DNA from: Hyphobacterium indicum
Lineage (GTDB): Bacteria; Pseudomonadota; Alphaproteobacteria; Caulobacterales; Maricaulaceae
Reading direction: 5' to 3'
Length of the DNA: 64,000 bases
NCBI RefSeq assembly: GCF_003129605.1
Contig: NZ_QBDX01000004.1
Coordinates: 1,116,001-1,180,000, forward strand
Part shown: positions 53,131-63,415 of the stretch, one piece after another
Position numbering within the stretch: position 1 is the stretch's first letter
Layout of the letters: each line of letters opens with the position of its first letter
Made by a program: the position numbers and the translations under genes
Notes under the pieces: model-generated
Database searches by the model: none
The model's input: the letters and a program-made list of their open reading frames with translations, nothing else
Told to the model about the DNA's origin: nothing

Positions 53131-54747
53131 ATGTCGAGTATTCCAGGGGCGCACGCCAGCCTCGGTTTTGGCCGCAAACGTATTGATTTTTATGCCTCTC
53201 CGGGCGTCACCGCCGGAGACGGGCCGCGCCGTGGCGAACATGAAATCCGCGATGCGGACGGGGCCACGCACACCATGCGCCTGTCCCGTCCTGACACGCC
53301 ACTGGAATCCGGAGAAACCGTCACCGTCCTGCGCGCGCAAAGCGGACCGGATCATGGATCCCGCCCGGTCGCGGTGATCAATCATGACCGCAGTGCCTGG
53401 ACCCGCACGGCGCCGGACGCCACGACAGTTCTGGCCCGCAGCGGCATCACACGGTCGCTCAACTGGTGGATGGCCATGCTGTTATTCATGGTCACAGCGA
53501 TCGCTCTGGCCTGGCCGGACATCCGCCTGTTCATGCTGGAAGTCGATCCCGGCATTTTTGCCTCGCTTCCCGATATCAATCTCTTTGCCTTCGCAGTGGA
53601 CATGATCCCCGCACTGCCGGGATTTGACCTCGCCGCCGCCATTCCCGGTTTTACCGGCCTCGTGGAACAGGCCGGCCTGCCGTCTTGGTTGCCGGCTCAG
53701 ACCCTGGCCTTTGCCCTGCCGCTGACATTTCTGGCCCTTCTTACCTATCTGGCCCGGTCCTGGCGTATCCTCTGGGCACCGGTCTATGCCGCGGCAGCGA
53801 TTGCCACCGGCCTGGCGCTGAATGCTGCCGCGCCCCTGGTTCCGGCCATGCTGGCCCTTGGCGGTGTGGCGCTGCTCTTCTGTGTCGGCGGCTTTATCAA
53901 TCGCACCCGCGATTCCGGCCGCCTCGAAGGGCGTATCGCCCGTTTGAGCGAGAATATTCTCCGCCACCCGCCGGCCGAGACAGTCGCAGCGCCTGTTGCC
54001 GCCGGAGCCGCGCTTGCAACCGCAGCCGCGTCGGCGGATGAAGATGCGCCAACGGAGGCAGACACCATACCCGCCGAGGCCGATGATCTGCCCAGCGATG
54101 ACGATCTCGCAGCGGCCCGCGCTGATGCGGAGGACGGCGATCCGGCTCCGGCCCCGTCCCTGCGTTCGACCCCGGAGGAGCTGGGCGTGGACGAGACGTC
54201 AGATCGTGACATGGTCATGCCGCCGCCCCCGCCGCTCGCGAACCGTGCGGTCAATGGCGCGGCCGAATCCGGTGATGCGGCTGCCACAGCGACCGCATCC
54301 GCCATGCAGGCGCCGGAACCGGCACCGGCAGAACCACAGGCACAGGCACCTGCCAGCGAAGCGGCCGCCGATACCGGCCCTGAAACGCCGGATACACCGG
54401 CCACGGCCACCGCGTCCGCCATGCAGGCACCCACGCCCGAGCCGCAAACCCCGGCCGCGTCGACAGAACCTGCCGCCGACACACCTGCGCCGGAAGATGT
54501 TCATGCCTTTGCTGCCGCGGACTCCGCCGGGCGTGAAACGCTGATGTCGTCGCGCGAGATTGCCGATGCCGAAGAGGCTCCGGATGCCCCCGATGCGCCG
54601 GATGCGGCTCCGGTGACACCTCCGGCCTCCGTCAGCAATGCGGCGGCCAGCGACGATGTCTCCGACCCCTTCATGTCACCGGAACCCTCCGGACCGGAAG
54701 CGCCCGAAGCGGAAGACAGCGAAACACCGCGTCAGACGGATTCGTAG
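53131..54747 (+). CDS. Large Ala/Pro-rich membrane protein of unknown function
   Basis: 538 residues. Residues 1-105 are a soluble cytoplasmic region. Two to five hydrophobic helices follow (WWMAMLLFMVTAIALAWP; TLAFALPLTFLALLTYLA; APVYAAAAIATGLAL; LVPAMLALGGVALLFCVGG). From about residue 290 the protein is a disordered Ala/Pro/Glu/Asp-rich tail with MPPPPPLANR and two copies of ATATASAMQAP. No family was recognised. The end overlaps the convergent HPr gene by 16 bases. Confidence 0.7.
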   Translation: MSSIPGAHASLGFGRKRIDFYASPGVTAGDGPRRGEHEIRDADGATHTMRLSRPDTPLESGETVTVLRAQSGPDHGSRPVAVINHDRSAWTRTAPDATTVLARSGITRSLNWWMAMLLFMVTAIALAWPDIRLFMLEVDPGIFASLPDINLFAFAVDMIPALPGFDLAAAIPGFTGLVEQAGLPSWLPAQTLAFALPLTFLALLTYLARSWRILWAPVYAAAAIATGLALNAAAPLVPAMLALGGVALLFCVGGFINRTRDSGRLEGRIARLSENILRHPPAETVAAPVAAGAALATAAASADEDAPTEADTIPAEADDLPSDDDLAAARADAEDGDPAPAPSLRSTPEELGVDETSDRDMVMPPPPPLANRAVNGAAESGDAAATATASAMQAPEPAPAEPQAQAPASEAAADTGPETPDTPATATASAMQAPTPEPQTPAASTEPAADTPAPEDVHAFAAADSAGRETLMSSREIADAEEAPDAPDAPDAAPVTPPASVSNAAASDDVSDPFMSPEPSGPEAPEAEDSETPRQTDS

Positions 54748-55004
54748 AATTTGTCCTCGACCAGCTGAACCAGCGCTTCAAGGGCGGGCCCGGCTTCGGC
54801 ACCGTCGGCAATGATGGTGATGTCCGTGCCCGGCCCGGCGGCGAGCATCAGCAAATCCATGATCGAGGAGGCTTCCACCGTCTCTTCGCCGCGGCGGACA
54901 TGGATGACGGCAGCAAACCCGGCCGCCATATCGACGAATTTGGCAGAGGCCCGGGCGTGCAGGCCGCGCTGATTGGTAATCCGGACCGTTTTCGATACCG
55001 GCAC
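54732..55004 (-). CDS. HPr-family phosphocarrier
   Basis: 90 residues from a GTG that shares a base with the EIIA stop. The phosphoacceptor His is in RGLHARASAKFVD, and the regulatory-site Ser is in EASSIMDLLML. It is part of the nitrogen-type PTS found in alphaproteobacteria, which regulates rather than transports. Confidence 0.92.
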   Translation of the reverse strand: MPVSKTVRITNQRGLHARASAKFVDMAAGFAAVIHVRRGEETVEASSIMDLLMLAAGPGTDITIIADGAEAGPALEALVQLVEDKFYESV

Positions 55005-55411
55005 TATTTGGCCGAGCCTTCAAGCACTTTCACCGCCCGCGCGACATAGCGCTGACCCGCGGCTTCACCGGCTTCGGCAAGCGCGTCCAGCGGCAGCGTA
55101 CTGCGCGATTCCGCCAGCTTGATCATCATCGGCAGATTGATTCCCGCCAGCACCTCGACCTGTCCGGGCACCATCTGGGAAATGGCCAGATTGGACGGCG
55201 TGCCGCCGAACATGTCCGTCAGAATCAAGACGCCGCTACCGGAATTCAGCGCCTTGATACGGTCGCGGATGTCATTCCGGCGCTCTTCCAGATCATCGTC
55301 GGGGCCGATACACATTGCTTCGCATTGCGCCAGCGGACCGACGACATGCTCGGTCGCAGCGACAAATTCGCGCGCGAGATTGCCATGTGTAACGATCAGA
55401 AAACCGATCAT
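55004..55411 (-). CDS. PTS EIIA component, mannose type
   Basis: 135 residues. The EIIA-Man active-site His is in LIVTHGNLA, and the dimer motif GTPSNLAI is present. It accepts phosphate from HPr. Linked to the HPr gene by a one-base overlap and to chvG by a 70-base gap; the HPr kinase gene hprK that usually sits between is absent. Confidence 0.9.
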   Translation of the reverse strand: MIGFLIVTHGNLAREFVAATEHVVGPLAQCEAMCIGPDDDLEERRNDIRDRIKALNSGSGVLILTDMFGGTPSNLAISQMVPGQVEVLAGINLPMMIKLAESRSTLPLDALAEAGEAAGQRYVARAVKVLEGSAK

Positions 55412-55481
55412 GCCTCACCTCTGGAAGGCTTGATTAAATCGTGGAGTCGGGCTGGCGGAAAGCGGTTTTTTCACGCAAGCG

Positions 55482-57104
55482 TCACATTTGCGCAGCGCGC
55501 GGCAGGGTCAGGGTAAAGCGGGCGCCGGCCACGCGGCCCTGCGTGTCAAGCCGGTTTCCGGCGCGCAAATCGCCGCCATGCACGCTGACAATCTGGCGCG
55601 CAATGGCCAGACCCAGGCCGGAATGCGCCCCGAATTCCGCCCCGGCCGGCCGCTCGGTGTAGAAGCGCTTGAAAATGGTTTCCAGATTGTCTGGCGGGAT
55701 TCCGGGGCCGTCATCATCGACGGTGATTTTCACCAGCCCGGCCTCTGACAGGCTGAGCGCGATGCGGATCTTTCCGTCCGCGGGCGAGAAGGTGATGGCA
55801 TTGTCGATGAGATTGCGGATGACCTGTCCCAGCGGCACGGCCCGGCCTTCCACAAAGGCTTGATCCAGGGTCGAGGTAAAGACCAGTTCCGGCTCGTCCG
55901 CCCGCGAGGCCTCGTAGGCACTGACCGTGTCGCGCATCAATTGCACCAGATCGACCTGGCCCACATCCTCGCGCGACAATTCGGCATCCAGCCGGGAGGC
56001 GCGGGAGATATCGGTGATCAGCCGGTCCATGCGCCGCACATCCGAAGCGATCACCGCCAGCAGCCGTTCGCGTTGGTCAGCGGTTTTCGCCCGGGGCAGG
56101 ATTTCCGCGGCCGACCGGATCGAGGTCAGCGGGTTTTTCAGCTCGTGCGCGACATCGGCCGCAAATTGCTCGATCGCGTCCATGCGGTCATACAGCGCTG
56201 CCGTCATCTCCCGCATCGCCTCGCCGAGCTCGCCGATCTCGTCCCGGCGCCCGGCCAGGGACGGCATTTCCACCCGCCGTCCCTTGGCCCGGCGCACGCG
56301 CCGCGCCGCTTTCGCCAGCCGCCGGATCGGGCGGGCGATAAACACGGTCAGCGCCAGTGATGACAGAATGCTCACCAGCGCGGCCAGCAGGATAAAGGGA
56401 AACAAAGCCCGGCGTTCGCTGGCGATGATCTCGTCGAGATCGAAGGATTCCAGCGTCACCACACCGACCACGGCGCGGACCGGCTGGATCGGCACGGACA
56501 CCGAGACCACGCGCGAGCCATCCGGTTGCCGCCGCACGCCGGCAATGGTTTCCCCACCAATTGCCCCGGCGATTTCCTCTTCTAGCGTGCGGTCTAGCGC
56601 GGCGCGCTCCTCCTCGGTCCGGAACCAGCCGCCAAACCCGTCCATCAGGCGCGAGAGCAGGCTGCGCGCATCCTCGGCAAAATCGCCGGGCAGCATCTCT
56701 CCCGGCGGCGGCAGCTCGGTGACATCAAACCGGTTCGCCAGCAAATGGCTGTCGGCCACAATTTGCGCCGCCTTGTTATAGATGCGCGCGCGCACATCGT
56801 CCGGCAGGTAGAGATCACGGAGGATCAGCCGCGCATCGCCATCCAGCAGGCGGGGAGACGGATCGCTTTCGGCCGCACCTTCCGCCATCACATTGGCGAT
56901 CAGCTCGCCTTCAACGCGGAGCGCTTCAACCTTGGCATTGACGAGTCCGCGCCGGGTTTCGGACACAGCCAGCATGCCGACGATCAGGACCAGCAGGGCC
57001 AGGCCATTGGAGGCGAGAATGATCCACGCCAGGCGGGAAAAGGAGCCCCCGCGGACCGAACGGAGCGTCCGGCTAGCTCTCCTTGTAACGGTATCCAACA
57101 CCAT
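55482..57104 (-). CDS. chvG: Sensor histidine kinase ChvG
   Basis: About 540 residues. Two transmembrane helices ([44 protein letters not shown]) flank a 200-residue periplasmic sensor domain, then a HAMP domain. The phospho-His is in [17 protein letters not shown] and the ATPase boxes are in [19 protein letters not shown] and [10 protein letters not shown]. ChvG senses envelope or acid stress in rhizobia. The start overlaps chvI by 32 bases and is uncertain, since AAGGAG precedes no start codon in frame. Confidence 0.9.
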   Translation of the reverse strand: MVLDTVTRRASRTLRSVRGGSFSRLAWIILASNGLALLVLIVGMLAVSETRRGLVNAKVEALRVEGELIANVMAEGAAESDPSPRLLDGDARLILRDLYLPDDVRARIYNKAAQIVADSHLLANRFDVTELPPPGEMLPGDFAEDARSLLSRLMDGFGGWFRTEEERAALDRTLEEEIAGAIGGETIAGVRRQPDGSRVVSVSVPIQPVRAVVGVVTLESFDLDEIIASERRALFPFILLAALVSILSSLALTVFIARPIRRLAKAARRVRRAKGRRVEMPSLAGRRDEIGELGEAMREMTAALYDRMDAIEQFAADVAHELKNPLTSIRSAAEILPRAKTADQRERLLAVIASDVRRMDRLITDISRASRLDAELSREDVGQVDLVQLMRDTVSAYEASRADEPELVFTSTLDQAFVEGRAVPLGQVIRNLIDNAITFSPADGKIRIALSLSEAGLVKITVDDDGPGIPPDNLETIFKRFYTERPAGAEFGAHSGLGLAIARQIVSVHGGDLRAGNRLDTQGRVAGARFTLTLPRAAQM

Positions 57105-57777
57105 AAAGCGTCTCAATGGCGTCGAACGTCTTGTCGACTTCTCTGAATTTCTTGCGGACACGCTTGATATGGCTGTCGATGGTCCGGTCGTCGACATAGA
57201 TCTGATCATCATAGGCCGCATCCATCAGCGCGTCGCGGCTTTTCACATAGCCGGGGCGTTGCGCCAGGGATTGCAGGATCAGGAATTCGGTCACGGTCAA
57301 CCGTACCGGCTCGCCTTCCCACGAACAGGAATGGCGGTTGGGATCGAGTGACAGGCGGCCGCGCATGATCGGCTTGGACTCGCCGCCGGGCTTGCCCGGA
57401 TCCCCCACGGGATCCGGCCGGGCGCGGCGCAGAACGGCCTTGACCCTTTCGCCCAGAAGACGCTGGGAGAAGGGTTTTGTGATATAGTCATCGGCACCGA
57501 GATTGAGGCCGAGCGCCTCGTCGAACTCGTCATCCTTCGAGGTCAGGAAAATCACCGGCATGTTGGAGGACTGCCGCAGGCGGCGCAGCAATTCCAGGCC
57601 ATCCATGCGCGGCATCTTGATGTCGAATACCCCCAGATCCGCCGGATCATCGGTCAGGGATTCCAGCGCGGTGGCCCCGTCATTGAACGTCCGCACCTTG
57701 TAGCCTTCGCCTTCCAGAAAAATGGATACCGAAGTGATGATATTCTCGTCGTCATCGACCAGCGCAATTGTGGCCAT
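57073..57777 (-). CDS. chvI: Response regulator ChvI
   Basis: 234 residues. Receiver: DDDEN, phospho-Asp in [14 protein letters not shown], Lys in YITKPFSQ. Winged-helix output: [31 protein letters not shown] and [18 protein letters not shown], ending GVGYRYKES. Partner of ChvG. Order chvI-chvG-EIIA-HPr matches the conserved alphaproteobacterial locus except for the missing hprK. Confidence 0.93.
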   Translation of the reverse strand: MATIALVDDDENIITSVSIFLEGEGYKVRTFNDGATALESLTDDPADLGVFDIKMPRMDGLELLRRLRQSSNMPVIFLTSKDDEFDEALGLNLGADDYITKPFSQRLLGERVKAVLRRARPDPVGDPGKPGGESKPIMRGRLSLDPNRHSCSWEGEPVRLTVTEFLILQSLAQRPGYVKSRDALMDAAYDDQIYVDDRTIDSHIKRVRKKFREVDKTFDAIETLYGVGYRYKES

Positions 57778-57906
57778 GAACGCGCCTCCTCATTCCCGTT
57801 TTGCCAAACCTTAGACAAGCTTGACGCGAAGCGAAAGCGTTAGGGTTCACCGCGCCTTAAATGTTTCAGTGGCATTGTTTCCGCCTGATTGCATGGAGTG
57901 CGCCTG

Positions 57907-59604
57907 ATGGCGGCAGCCAAGGTTCATTACGAGGTCTTCGTCAAGAAGCACCGCAAGGCCGGCTGGGCGTTGGTCGAGGCCCGCCCGGAACGTGAAGATG
58001 CCATTGAATTCGCGCAGAAAATCCTCGAGGCGACGCCGACGGGGTCGGTTCGCGTGTCCAAGGAGCGTTTCGATGAGGCCACGCGGGCTTTCCGCTCTTT
58101 CACCATCTGGGAGGAGGGCGCAGAGAGGTTCGAGGCCGAAAAGGAAAAAACCGGGGATGGCACACTGCCCTGCCTGTCACCGGATGACCTGACCAACCCG
58201 TCGGCCCGCGACACGATGAGCCGCGTCCTGAACGAGTGGTTTGTCCGCAAGCAGGTCACGCCGATGGAGCTGATGCACAGCCCCGAACAGGCAGAAGATC
58301 TGGAAAGCGGCGGCACCGAGCTTCAGCACGCCATCCAGAAGGTCGCGGTCGCCAGCGCGCGCGAGGGCGATTCCACCGTGCACGCCTATGTGAAACAGCT
58401 GCATGAACTGGCCCAGAAGGCGTTTGACCGCATCTACAAGGACGGGAAATCCGGCCGCCTTCCAAGATTTTCGAAATACCGGACCTATGCCTCGCTGGTC
58501 GAGGATTTTGCTGACGAGAAATCACCTTACAAGATCCGCGCCGCCCTGGCCGACCGCCTCTCCGACGAGCGCGGCTTTGGCAAGAAGCTCGCTGTCCTGA
58601 TGGAATTCGCCGGCGAGTTGCCGGCGGCGGAGAAAGCCCGGACAATCGGCTGCGAGCAGCTCGATATCTTCCTGTCCGAAATCCTGAATTTCGACTCCGG
58701 CCTGATGGCGCTCATTGGATCGGCTCCCGAGCTCGGGGACGAGGTACAACGCCTCTCCGACATGTTTGTCGGGGCCGCGGAGGCTGAAAGCCTCGCTGAC
58801 GCCCCGGCCGACGCCCGCACCCTCACGCGGCTGATGAAATCGGGCGTTCTGCCCGCCTGCCGCACCACGATCGCCATCGCCTTGCTGGAGCGGCTGCGGC
58901 GGCCACGCCGTATGCGGCCCAAGGATGTTCTGGAAGAGGTGAAGCTGGCCCGGAAGCTGGCGCAGCAACTGGTCATGGCCCAGGGGCCGGATCTGTCGGT
59001 TGATGCCCTTCAGGATGCGTTTTCAAAACGCTCTGCGCGTCTGCTGACGCCCGAAACCATCGGTGATTATCTTGATCAGTGCCGCAATCCGGACCACGAG
59101 ATCGAGAAACTCCTGGCGCTGGAAGAAAACATCGTCGGCGCGCAGAACAAGAAAAAGCTCGCGGGATACATCCGGGCGGCGCTGGGCAATCACAAGACGG
59201 AAGGCTGGTTCGTATCCGGTGAAGGCCGGGCGATTGACCGCTTGCACCGGCTCACCGGGTTTCAGGTCAGGGCGCTGAAGGGCAATTATCCCGAAGAGGA
59301 CAAGGCCGGTCTCTCGCAAGCATTTGATGCGCTGGGGCAGAAGGTTCTGGACCGCTCCGGCTTGCTGGACACGATTGCCAACAGCGATCAACCTGTGCTT
59401 GATCGCGCCGCCTCACTTCTGAAACTGGTAACCTGCCAGGCCATTCCGGCCGGCAAGTGCGCCGCCGCTGCCCAGCAGAAAGCGGTGCGCCTGATCCGGT
59501 CCGAAGCCGGCCTCGAAGAAGCCCGCGCCGACACCCAGCGCGCCAAGCTTTCAAATATCGAGACCATGCTCAACGCCATTGGCGGTCAGGACGCCGCTGC
59601 TTGA
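57907..59604 (+). CDS. Conserved-looking protein of unknown function
   Basis: 565 residues, largely alpha-helical, no signal peptide or membrane helix, no family recognised. The N-terminus KVHYEVFVKKHRKAGWALVEARPEREDAIEFA suggests a small alpha/beta domain; the rest is charged helices (FSKYRTYASLVEDFADEKSPYK; KIRAALADRLSDERGFGKK; GYIRAALGNHKTEGWFVSGEG). GGAG before this ATG supports the start; TTG and GTG lie just upstream. It diverges from chvI, 129 bases away. Confidence 0.7.
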   Translation: MAAAKVHYEVFVKKHRKAGWALVEARPEREDAIEFAQKILEATPTGSVRVSKERFDEATRAFRSFTIWEEGAERFEAEKEKTGDGTLPCLSPDDLTNPSARDTMSRVLNEWFVRKQVTPMELMHSPEQAEDLESGGTELQHAIQKVAVASAREGDSTVHAYVKQLHELAQKAFDRIYKDGKSGRLPRFSKYRTYASLVEDFADEKSPYKIRAALADRLSDERGFGKKLAVLMEFAGELPAAEKARTIGCEQLDIFLSEILNFDSGLMALIGSAPELGDEVQRLSDMFVGAAEAESLADAPADARTLTRLMKSGVLPACRTTIAIALLERLRRPRRMRPKDVLEEVKLARKLAQQLVMAQGPDLSVDALQDAFSKRSARLLTPETIGDYLDQCRNPDHEIEKLLALEENIVGAQNKKKLAGYIRAALGNHKTEGWFVSGEGRAIDRLHRLTGFQVRALKGNYPEEDKAGLSQAFDALGQKVLDRSGLLDTIANSDQPVLDRAASLLKLVTCQAIPAGKCAAAAQQKAVRLIRSEAGLEEARADTQRAKLSNIETMLNAIGGQDAAA

Positions 59605-60530
59605 CGGCCCAGGGCCGCCGAACCGTAAAAGCCGAGGCTGAACGGACCGCCCCAGAACACTTTTCCAAGACCACGCACCGCCTTGTCGAGCATGCGCGCA
59701 CGCCGCGGCGCACCGATGGCCCACAGGACCGCTGCGGCACTCCCGTAAACAAGGGCCTGAGCGGCGCCCACACACATCCAGAAGACAATGCCCGGCAGAT
59801 TCACCGGCCGGCGCGAGGCACAGGCTGCACTCGGCCCCTGTCCATAGGCAAAAGCCCGCCTGAGCGTGTAATTCAGGCTCGCGCGATGGCTTAGCGGATC
59901 CTCCCAGACCCAGGCTTCAGCCGACCACGCAAACACTGCGCCGCGGGCCTGCATCTGCGCAAACAGCAGATCGTCTTCCCCGCCGATATCATTGCGGGCC
60001 GCATCGAAGGGCTGGGCCGATGGCAGGGCCGCGCGCCGGATCAGTGAATTGCCGCAACCATAATAATGATCGATATGGCCGCTCTCCTCCGGCCCTGACC
60101 GCGAAAAAAACTGCGAATAGTATTCGCGATGCGTGGTCACACTGTCCGGCAGGCGGGTCCGTACCGGGCCGAATACCGCATCGGCGTCATAAAACCGCAA
60201 ACTCCCTACCAGCTCGCAGAGCCAGGTGCCGGGCGCCTCTTCATCATCGTCCAGAAATGCGATCAGCTCGCCCGAACTGGCAGCAAGTCCCGCATTACGG
60301 GCATTGGCCACCCCGGGCGAAGGCATGTGAACGACGGTCACCGGGAGGGCGGCTTCCTTTGCGATCGCCTGCCCTTGCGCTATCGCCGATCCCTCGGGAT
60401 CATTGTCGACAATGATCAGCTCGATATCCAGTCCGCAGGGATTGGCCTGGGCCAGAATACTGTCTGCCGCGCGCCGCAAGCCGTCGGGACGGCGGAAGGT
60501 CGGGATGATGACGGAAACCTGCATAGACAT
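59586..60530 (-). CDS. Family 2 glycosyltransferase
   Basis: 314 residues. GT-A fold: VSVIIPTFRRPDGLRRAADSIL, IIVDNDPEGSA, the metal-binding DDDEEAPG, then GGEDDLLFAQM and a C-terminal membrane helix (GIVFWMCVGAAQALVYGSAAAVLW). It adds a sugar, probably to a polysaccharide, at the inner membrane. Only 5 bases separate it from the GNAT gene, so they share an operon. Confidence 0.88.
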   Translation of the reverse strand: MSMQVSVIIPTFRRPDGLRRAADSILAQANPCGLDIELIIVDNDPEGSAIAQGQAIAKEAALPVTVVHMPSPGVANARNAGLAASSGELIAFLDDDEEAPGTWLCELVGSLRFYDADAVFGPVRTRLPDSVTTHREYYSQFFSRSGPEESGHIDHYYGCGNSLIRRAALPSAQPFDAARNDIGGEDDLLFAQMQARGAVFAWSAEAWVWEDPLSHRASLNYTLRRAFAYGQGPSAACASRRPVNLPGIVFWMCVGAAQALVYGSAAAVLWAIGAPRRARMLDKAVRGLGKVFWGGPFSLGFYGSAALGRQAAAS

Positions 60531-60535
60531 GTCGC

Positions 60536-61666
60536 TTACCCTGCGGCTGGCCTTGTCCTCCGGGTGACGGCACGGACCAAGCCGGAAATACGGTGACCAG
60601 TATCCAGCTCAACCGCTGAAATCTGGTTAAGCCGGCGGTGTATTTTCGACGCCAGCGGCGCGGCCGGCGTATAGCGGGCCGCTGACCACAACAGCGAACG
60701 CACGCGCGTAATCCCCAGATCGCGTCCGGGGGCGGTCACGAGTGTGCTTTTCACCGGCAGAGCATCAGCCGCATAATACTTCTTGTAGTGGTCATGATCG
60801 GCGCCGATATCGCAGCGCTCCAGCCCCAGAGCCGGCATGGCAGCGATCAGCTCATGCAGTACCTGTTGTCCAGGGGACCAGGCGGCATAGGCGGGGTCAT
60901 AGGCGGCAATCCAGGGATTGAAGACCGTGTCACTGCGTACACCGAACAGCCCGGCGACAATCCGGTCATTGACCCGCAGGCTGACCAACAGGCCGCGCAC
61001 CCCGCCGCGAGTGGTTTCGTGTGTGAGCCGCATCAGGGCCTGCACCCAGTCCGCAGCGAGCACATCATGCCGGCCGGTTTGCCGGAATTGCGCCTGTTTC
61101 CAACCCATCAGCTGTGTCAGCGCCTCACCATCCCTGTCCGGCGCAGTGAAGCGGGCCGGGCCGCAATCCCGCTCCATCTGGCGCGCCAGACGGCGGTGAT
61201 TCTTGAAGCGTTTTGCGTGAAGCGCCCGCTGTTGCTCCAGAAAAGCATCCGCATCCGGGCCCGGCGCAATCACATGCGCGTCATGGACATCACCATCAGC
61301 GCTTCCGAAGACTCCATAGGGATCAAGCAATGCATCGAACTGAAAAGCCCGCAGCCCGGCCGCTTTCAGCGCCTCCGGACCGGTCGCCATGAAATCCGCC
61401 GCCGACACCAGCGCCTGGACATCACCGAAGGGAGCGGCGAGGGATCGCGCGAGGCGCCCCGGCCGCTTGTGGTAGGCGAGAAAGCCGGGCCGTTCCTGGC
61501 CCTTGCGGAAAACCGAGACCCGCACATCATCGCGCACTTGGGCGACGAGGCCGGCGAACTCCGGCTGCAGCAGCGGCGAGGCAAACGGCCCCTGCGCCAG
61601 AGCGCGCCAGTCGGCCAGATCGGCGCACGAAAGCGCGTCTACGCCATAAGTGTCAGCATGGATCAT
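60536..61666 (-). CDS. GNAT acyltransferase, FemAB/CelD-like
   Basis: 376 residues. C-terminal half is a BioF2-like GNAT domain: LVSLRVNDRIVAGLFGVRSDTVFNPWIAAYDPAYAAWSPGQQVLHELI and CDIGADHDHYKKYYAADALPVKS. Such proteins modify polysaccharides or peptidoglycan precursors. Start MIHADTYGV; the frame runs 13 codons further. Upstream of the glycosyltransferase, suggesting joint surface-glycan decoration. Confidence 0.8.
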   Translation of the reverse strand: MIHADTYGVDALSCADLADWRALAQGPFASPLLQPEFAGLVAQVRDDVRVSVFRKGQERPGFLAYHKRPGRLARSLAAPFGDVQALVSAADFMATGPEALKAAGLRAFQFDALLDPYGVFGSADGDVHDAHVIAPGPDADAFLEQQRALHAKRFKNHRRLARQMERDCGPARFTAPDRDGEALTQLMGWKQAQFRQTGRHDVLAADWVQALMRLTHETTRGGVRGLLVSLRVNDRIVAGLFGVRSDTVFNPWIAAYDPAYAAWSPGQQVLHELIAAMPALGLERCDIGADHDHYKKYYAADALPVKSTLVTAPGRDLGITRVRSLLWSAARYTPAAPLASKIHRRLNQISAVELDTGHRISGLVRAVTRRTRPAAG

Positions 61667-61726
61667 TTTGAACCGCTTCGATAAAGAACGGTTCAGACAG
61701 CGCAAAACCTGCGCCGGTTTCAGCGA

Positions 61727-62137
61727 TCAGATGGCTTCAAAGTCGTCATTGGAGGCCGAAAGGCGCAAGACCTGCGCCAGTGGCTTGCTGCCAGCGGCGG
61801 CCCGCCCGCAGAGATATTCGTTCTTGTCGAGCCGGTTGATACCTTCCGGTACGGTTCCGTTATCAACCCGGACAGAACCGGACAGAACGACAATGGGTGT
61901 GACCGGGCACAGCGACTGCATCGTCGTCAGCGTGTCATCGGGATTGACCGAATCCGGCAGCCGCAAATCCAGCAGAACCAGATCATAATTCTTGTTTTTC
62001 AGCTTGCGGCGCGCTTCGCGCAGATCGCGGACCACTTCAAATCCGATATCATAATCCCCGGATTCAAAGACCGTATTCTGGACCAGCAGCGCATCGGCAA
62101 AATCATCTTCGACGTGAAGCACATTCAACGCGGTCAT
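61727..62137 (-). CDS. Single-domain response regulator
   Basis: 136 residues, receiver only. VLHVEDDFADALLVQ (acidic pocket), LVLLDLRLPDS (phospho-Asp), PIVVLSGS and a K in RLDKNEYL. It belongs to the Rcp1/CheY-like group that works with other kinases or a partner output protein. Start MTALNVLHVED. Confidence 0.88.
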   Translation of the reverse strand: MTALNVLHVEDDFADALLVQNTVFESGDYDIGFEVVRDLREARRKLKNKNYDLVLLDLRLPDSVNPDDTLTTMQSLCPVTPIVVLSGSVRVDNGTVPEGINRLDKNEYLCGRAAAGSKPLAQVLRLSASNDDFEAI

Positions 62138-62207
62138 GGTCAGCCTCTTTTTTTGACCCGCACCTTGTGCGCCCGATTTCCTTAACGCGGTCTTTATGAC
62201 GCGCGGA

Positions 62208-63104
62208 TCAGACGATTTCTGCCGCGTCCAGCCCCGCCCGGCGCGCCGCGGCCGTGATCGTGTTTCTGAGCAGCATGGCAATTGTCATCGGGCCGATCCC
62301 GCCCGGCACCGGCGTGATCCAGCCGGCAATCTGCGACGCGGCATCGAAGGCCACATCGCCCACCAGGCGGGTCTGGCCCGGGCCGCGCCCGGGCGCGTCG
62401 ATCCGGTTGATGCCGACATCCAGCACGCAGGCGCCGGGCTTGATCCAGTCGCCGGGAATCATTTCCGGCCGGCCGATCGCGGCCACAAGAATATCGGCAC
62501 TGCGCGCCAGTTCGGGCAGATTCGTGGTCCGGGAATGGGCCATCGTCACGGTGCAGTGCTTCTCCAGGAAGAGCAGCGCGGCCGGTTTGCCGACCAGGAT
62601 CGAACGGCCGATGATCAGCGCGGATTTCCCGGACAGATCGCCCATCGCCTGCTCGGCCAGCCACACGCAACCCGCCGGCGTGCACGGCCGCAAGCCGGGC
62701 TCTCCGGCCAGAAGGCGGCCGGCGCTGACCGCGGTCAGCCCGTCCACATCCTTGTCCGGATCAATCGTGTTGATGACCACACCGGCATCAATGTGATCGG
62801 GCAGCGGCATCTGGACGAGAATGCCGTCCACCGCTGGGTTGGCATTCAGTTGCGCGACGATTCCGACAATCTCGGCCTGGCTGATGGAGGCCGGCTTGCG
62901 GATCTCGGTTGACTCCATACCCGCCGCCTTTGCGCGGCGGACCTTGTTGCGGACATACACTTCGCTGGCCGGATCCTCGCCGATCAGCACCACGGCCAGA
63001 CCGGGCTTGCGGCCCAGCAGCTTCTCCAGTTGCGCGGCAGCGCCAGCAACCCGCTCATCCATACCGGCGGCAATGGTTTTTCCGTCTATGATCCGGGCTG
63101 TCAT
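62208..63104 (-). CDS. folD: Methylenetetrahydrofolate dehydrogenase/cyclohydrolase FolD
   Basis: 298 residues. Catalytic Lys in [32 protein letters not shown](P) site [14 protein letters not shown] and the signature [15 protein letters not shown]. Bifunctional enzyme of one-carbon metabolism. Its ATG overlaps the DUF167 stop by 4 bases. Confidence 0.96.
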   Translation of the reverse strand: MTARIIDGKTIAAGMDERVAGAAAQLEKLLGRKPGLAVVLIGEDPASEVYVRNKVRRAKAAGMESTEIRKPASISQAEIVGIVAQLNANPAVDGILVQMPLPDHIDAGVVINTIDPDKDVDGLTAVSAGRLLAGEPGLRPCTPAGCVWLAEQAMGDLSGKSALIIGRSILVGKPAALLFLEKHCTVTMAHSRTTNLPELARSADILVAAIGRPEMIPGDWIKPGACVLDVGINRIDAPGRGPGQTRLVGDVAFDAASQIAGWITPVPGGIGPMTIAMLLRNTITAAARRAGLDAAEIV

Positions 63105-63415
63105 GTCTCCGCCTCCGTCAGTTTCGCGATCAGTGAATCGGCTTCGGCCGCATCGCAATCCACCGAAATGGTTTTGATCCGGCTGGTCTGGCCCCGGACC
63201 ACATGCAGCCGGGTTTTACCGATTCCGAGCCGTTTGGCGAGCAGTTTGACAAGGGCGGTATTGGCTTTGCCGTTTTCCGGTATGGCGCGGACGTGCGCCC
63301 GGAAGACAGGCTGCCCGTCCGCATCCGTATCCCAGCCATCAAGCCTGTCCCGCCGGGCACCCGGTGTCAGCCGGACCGGAAGATCAAACCCGTCCGGCGT
63401 CCGCCGGGCGGTCAT
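63101..63415 (-). CDS. DUF167 (YggU) family protein
   Basis: 104 residues. DUF167 pattern: [41 protein letters not shown] and [30 protein letters not shown]. Starts on the last base of the yggT stop and ends in folD's start. Function unknown, but yggT-yggU pairing is conserved. Confidence 0.92.
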   Translation of the reverse strand: MTARRTPDGFDLPVRLTPGARRDRLDGWDTDADGQPVFRAHVRAIPENGKANTALVKLLAKRLGIGKTRLHVVRGQTSRIKTISVDCDAAEADSLIAKLTEAET

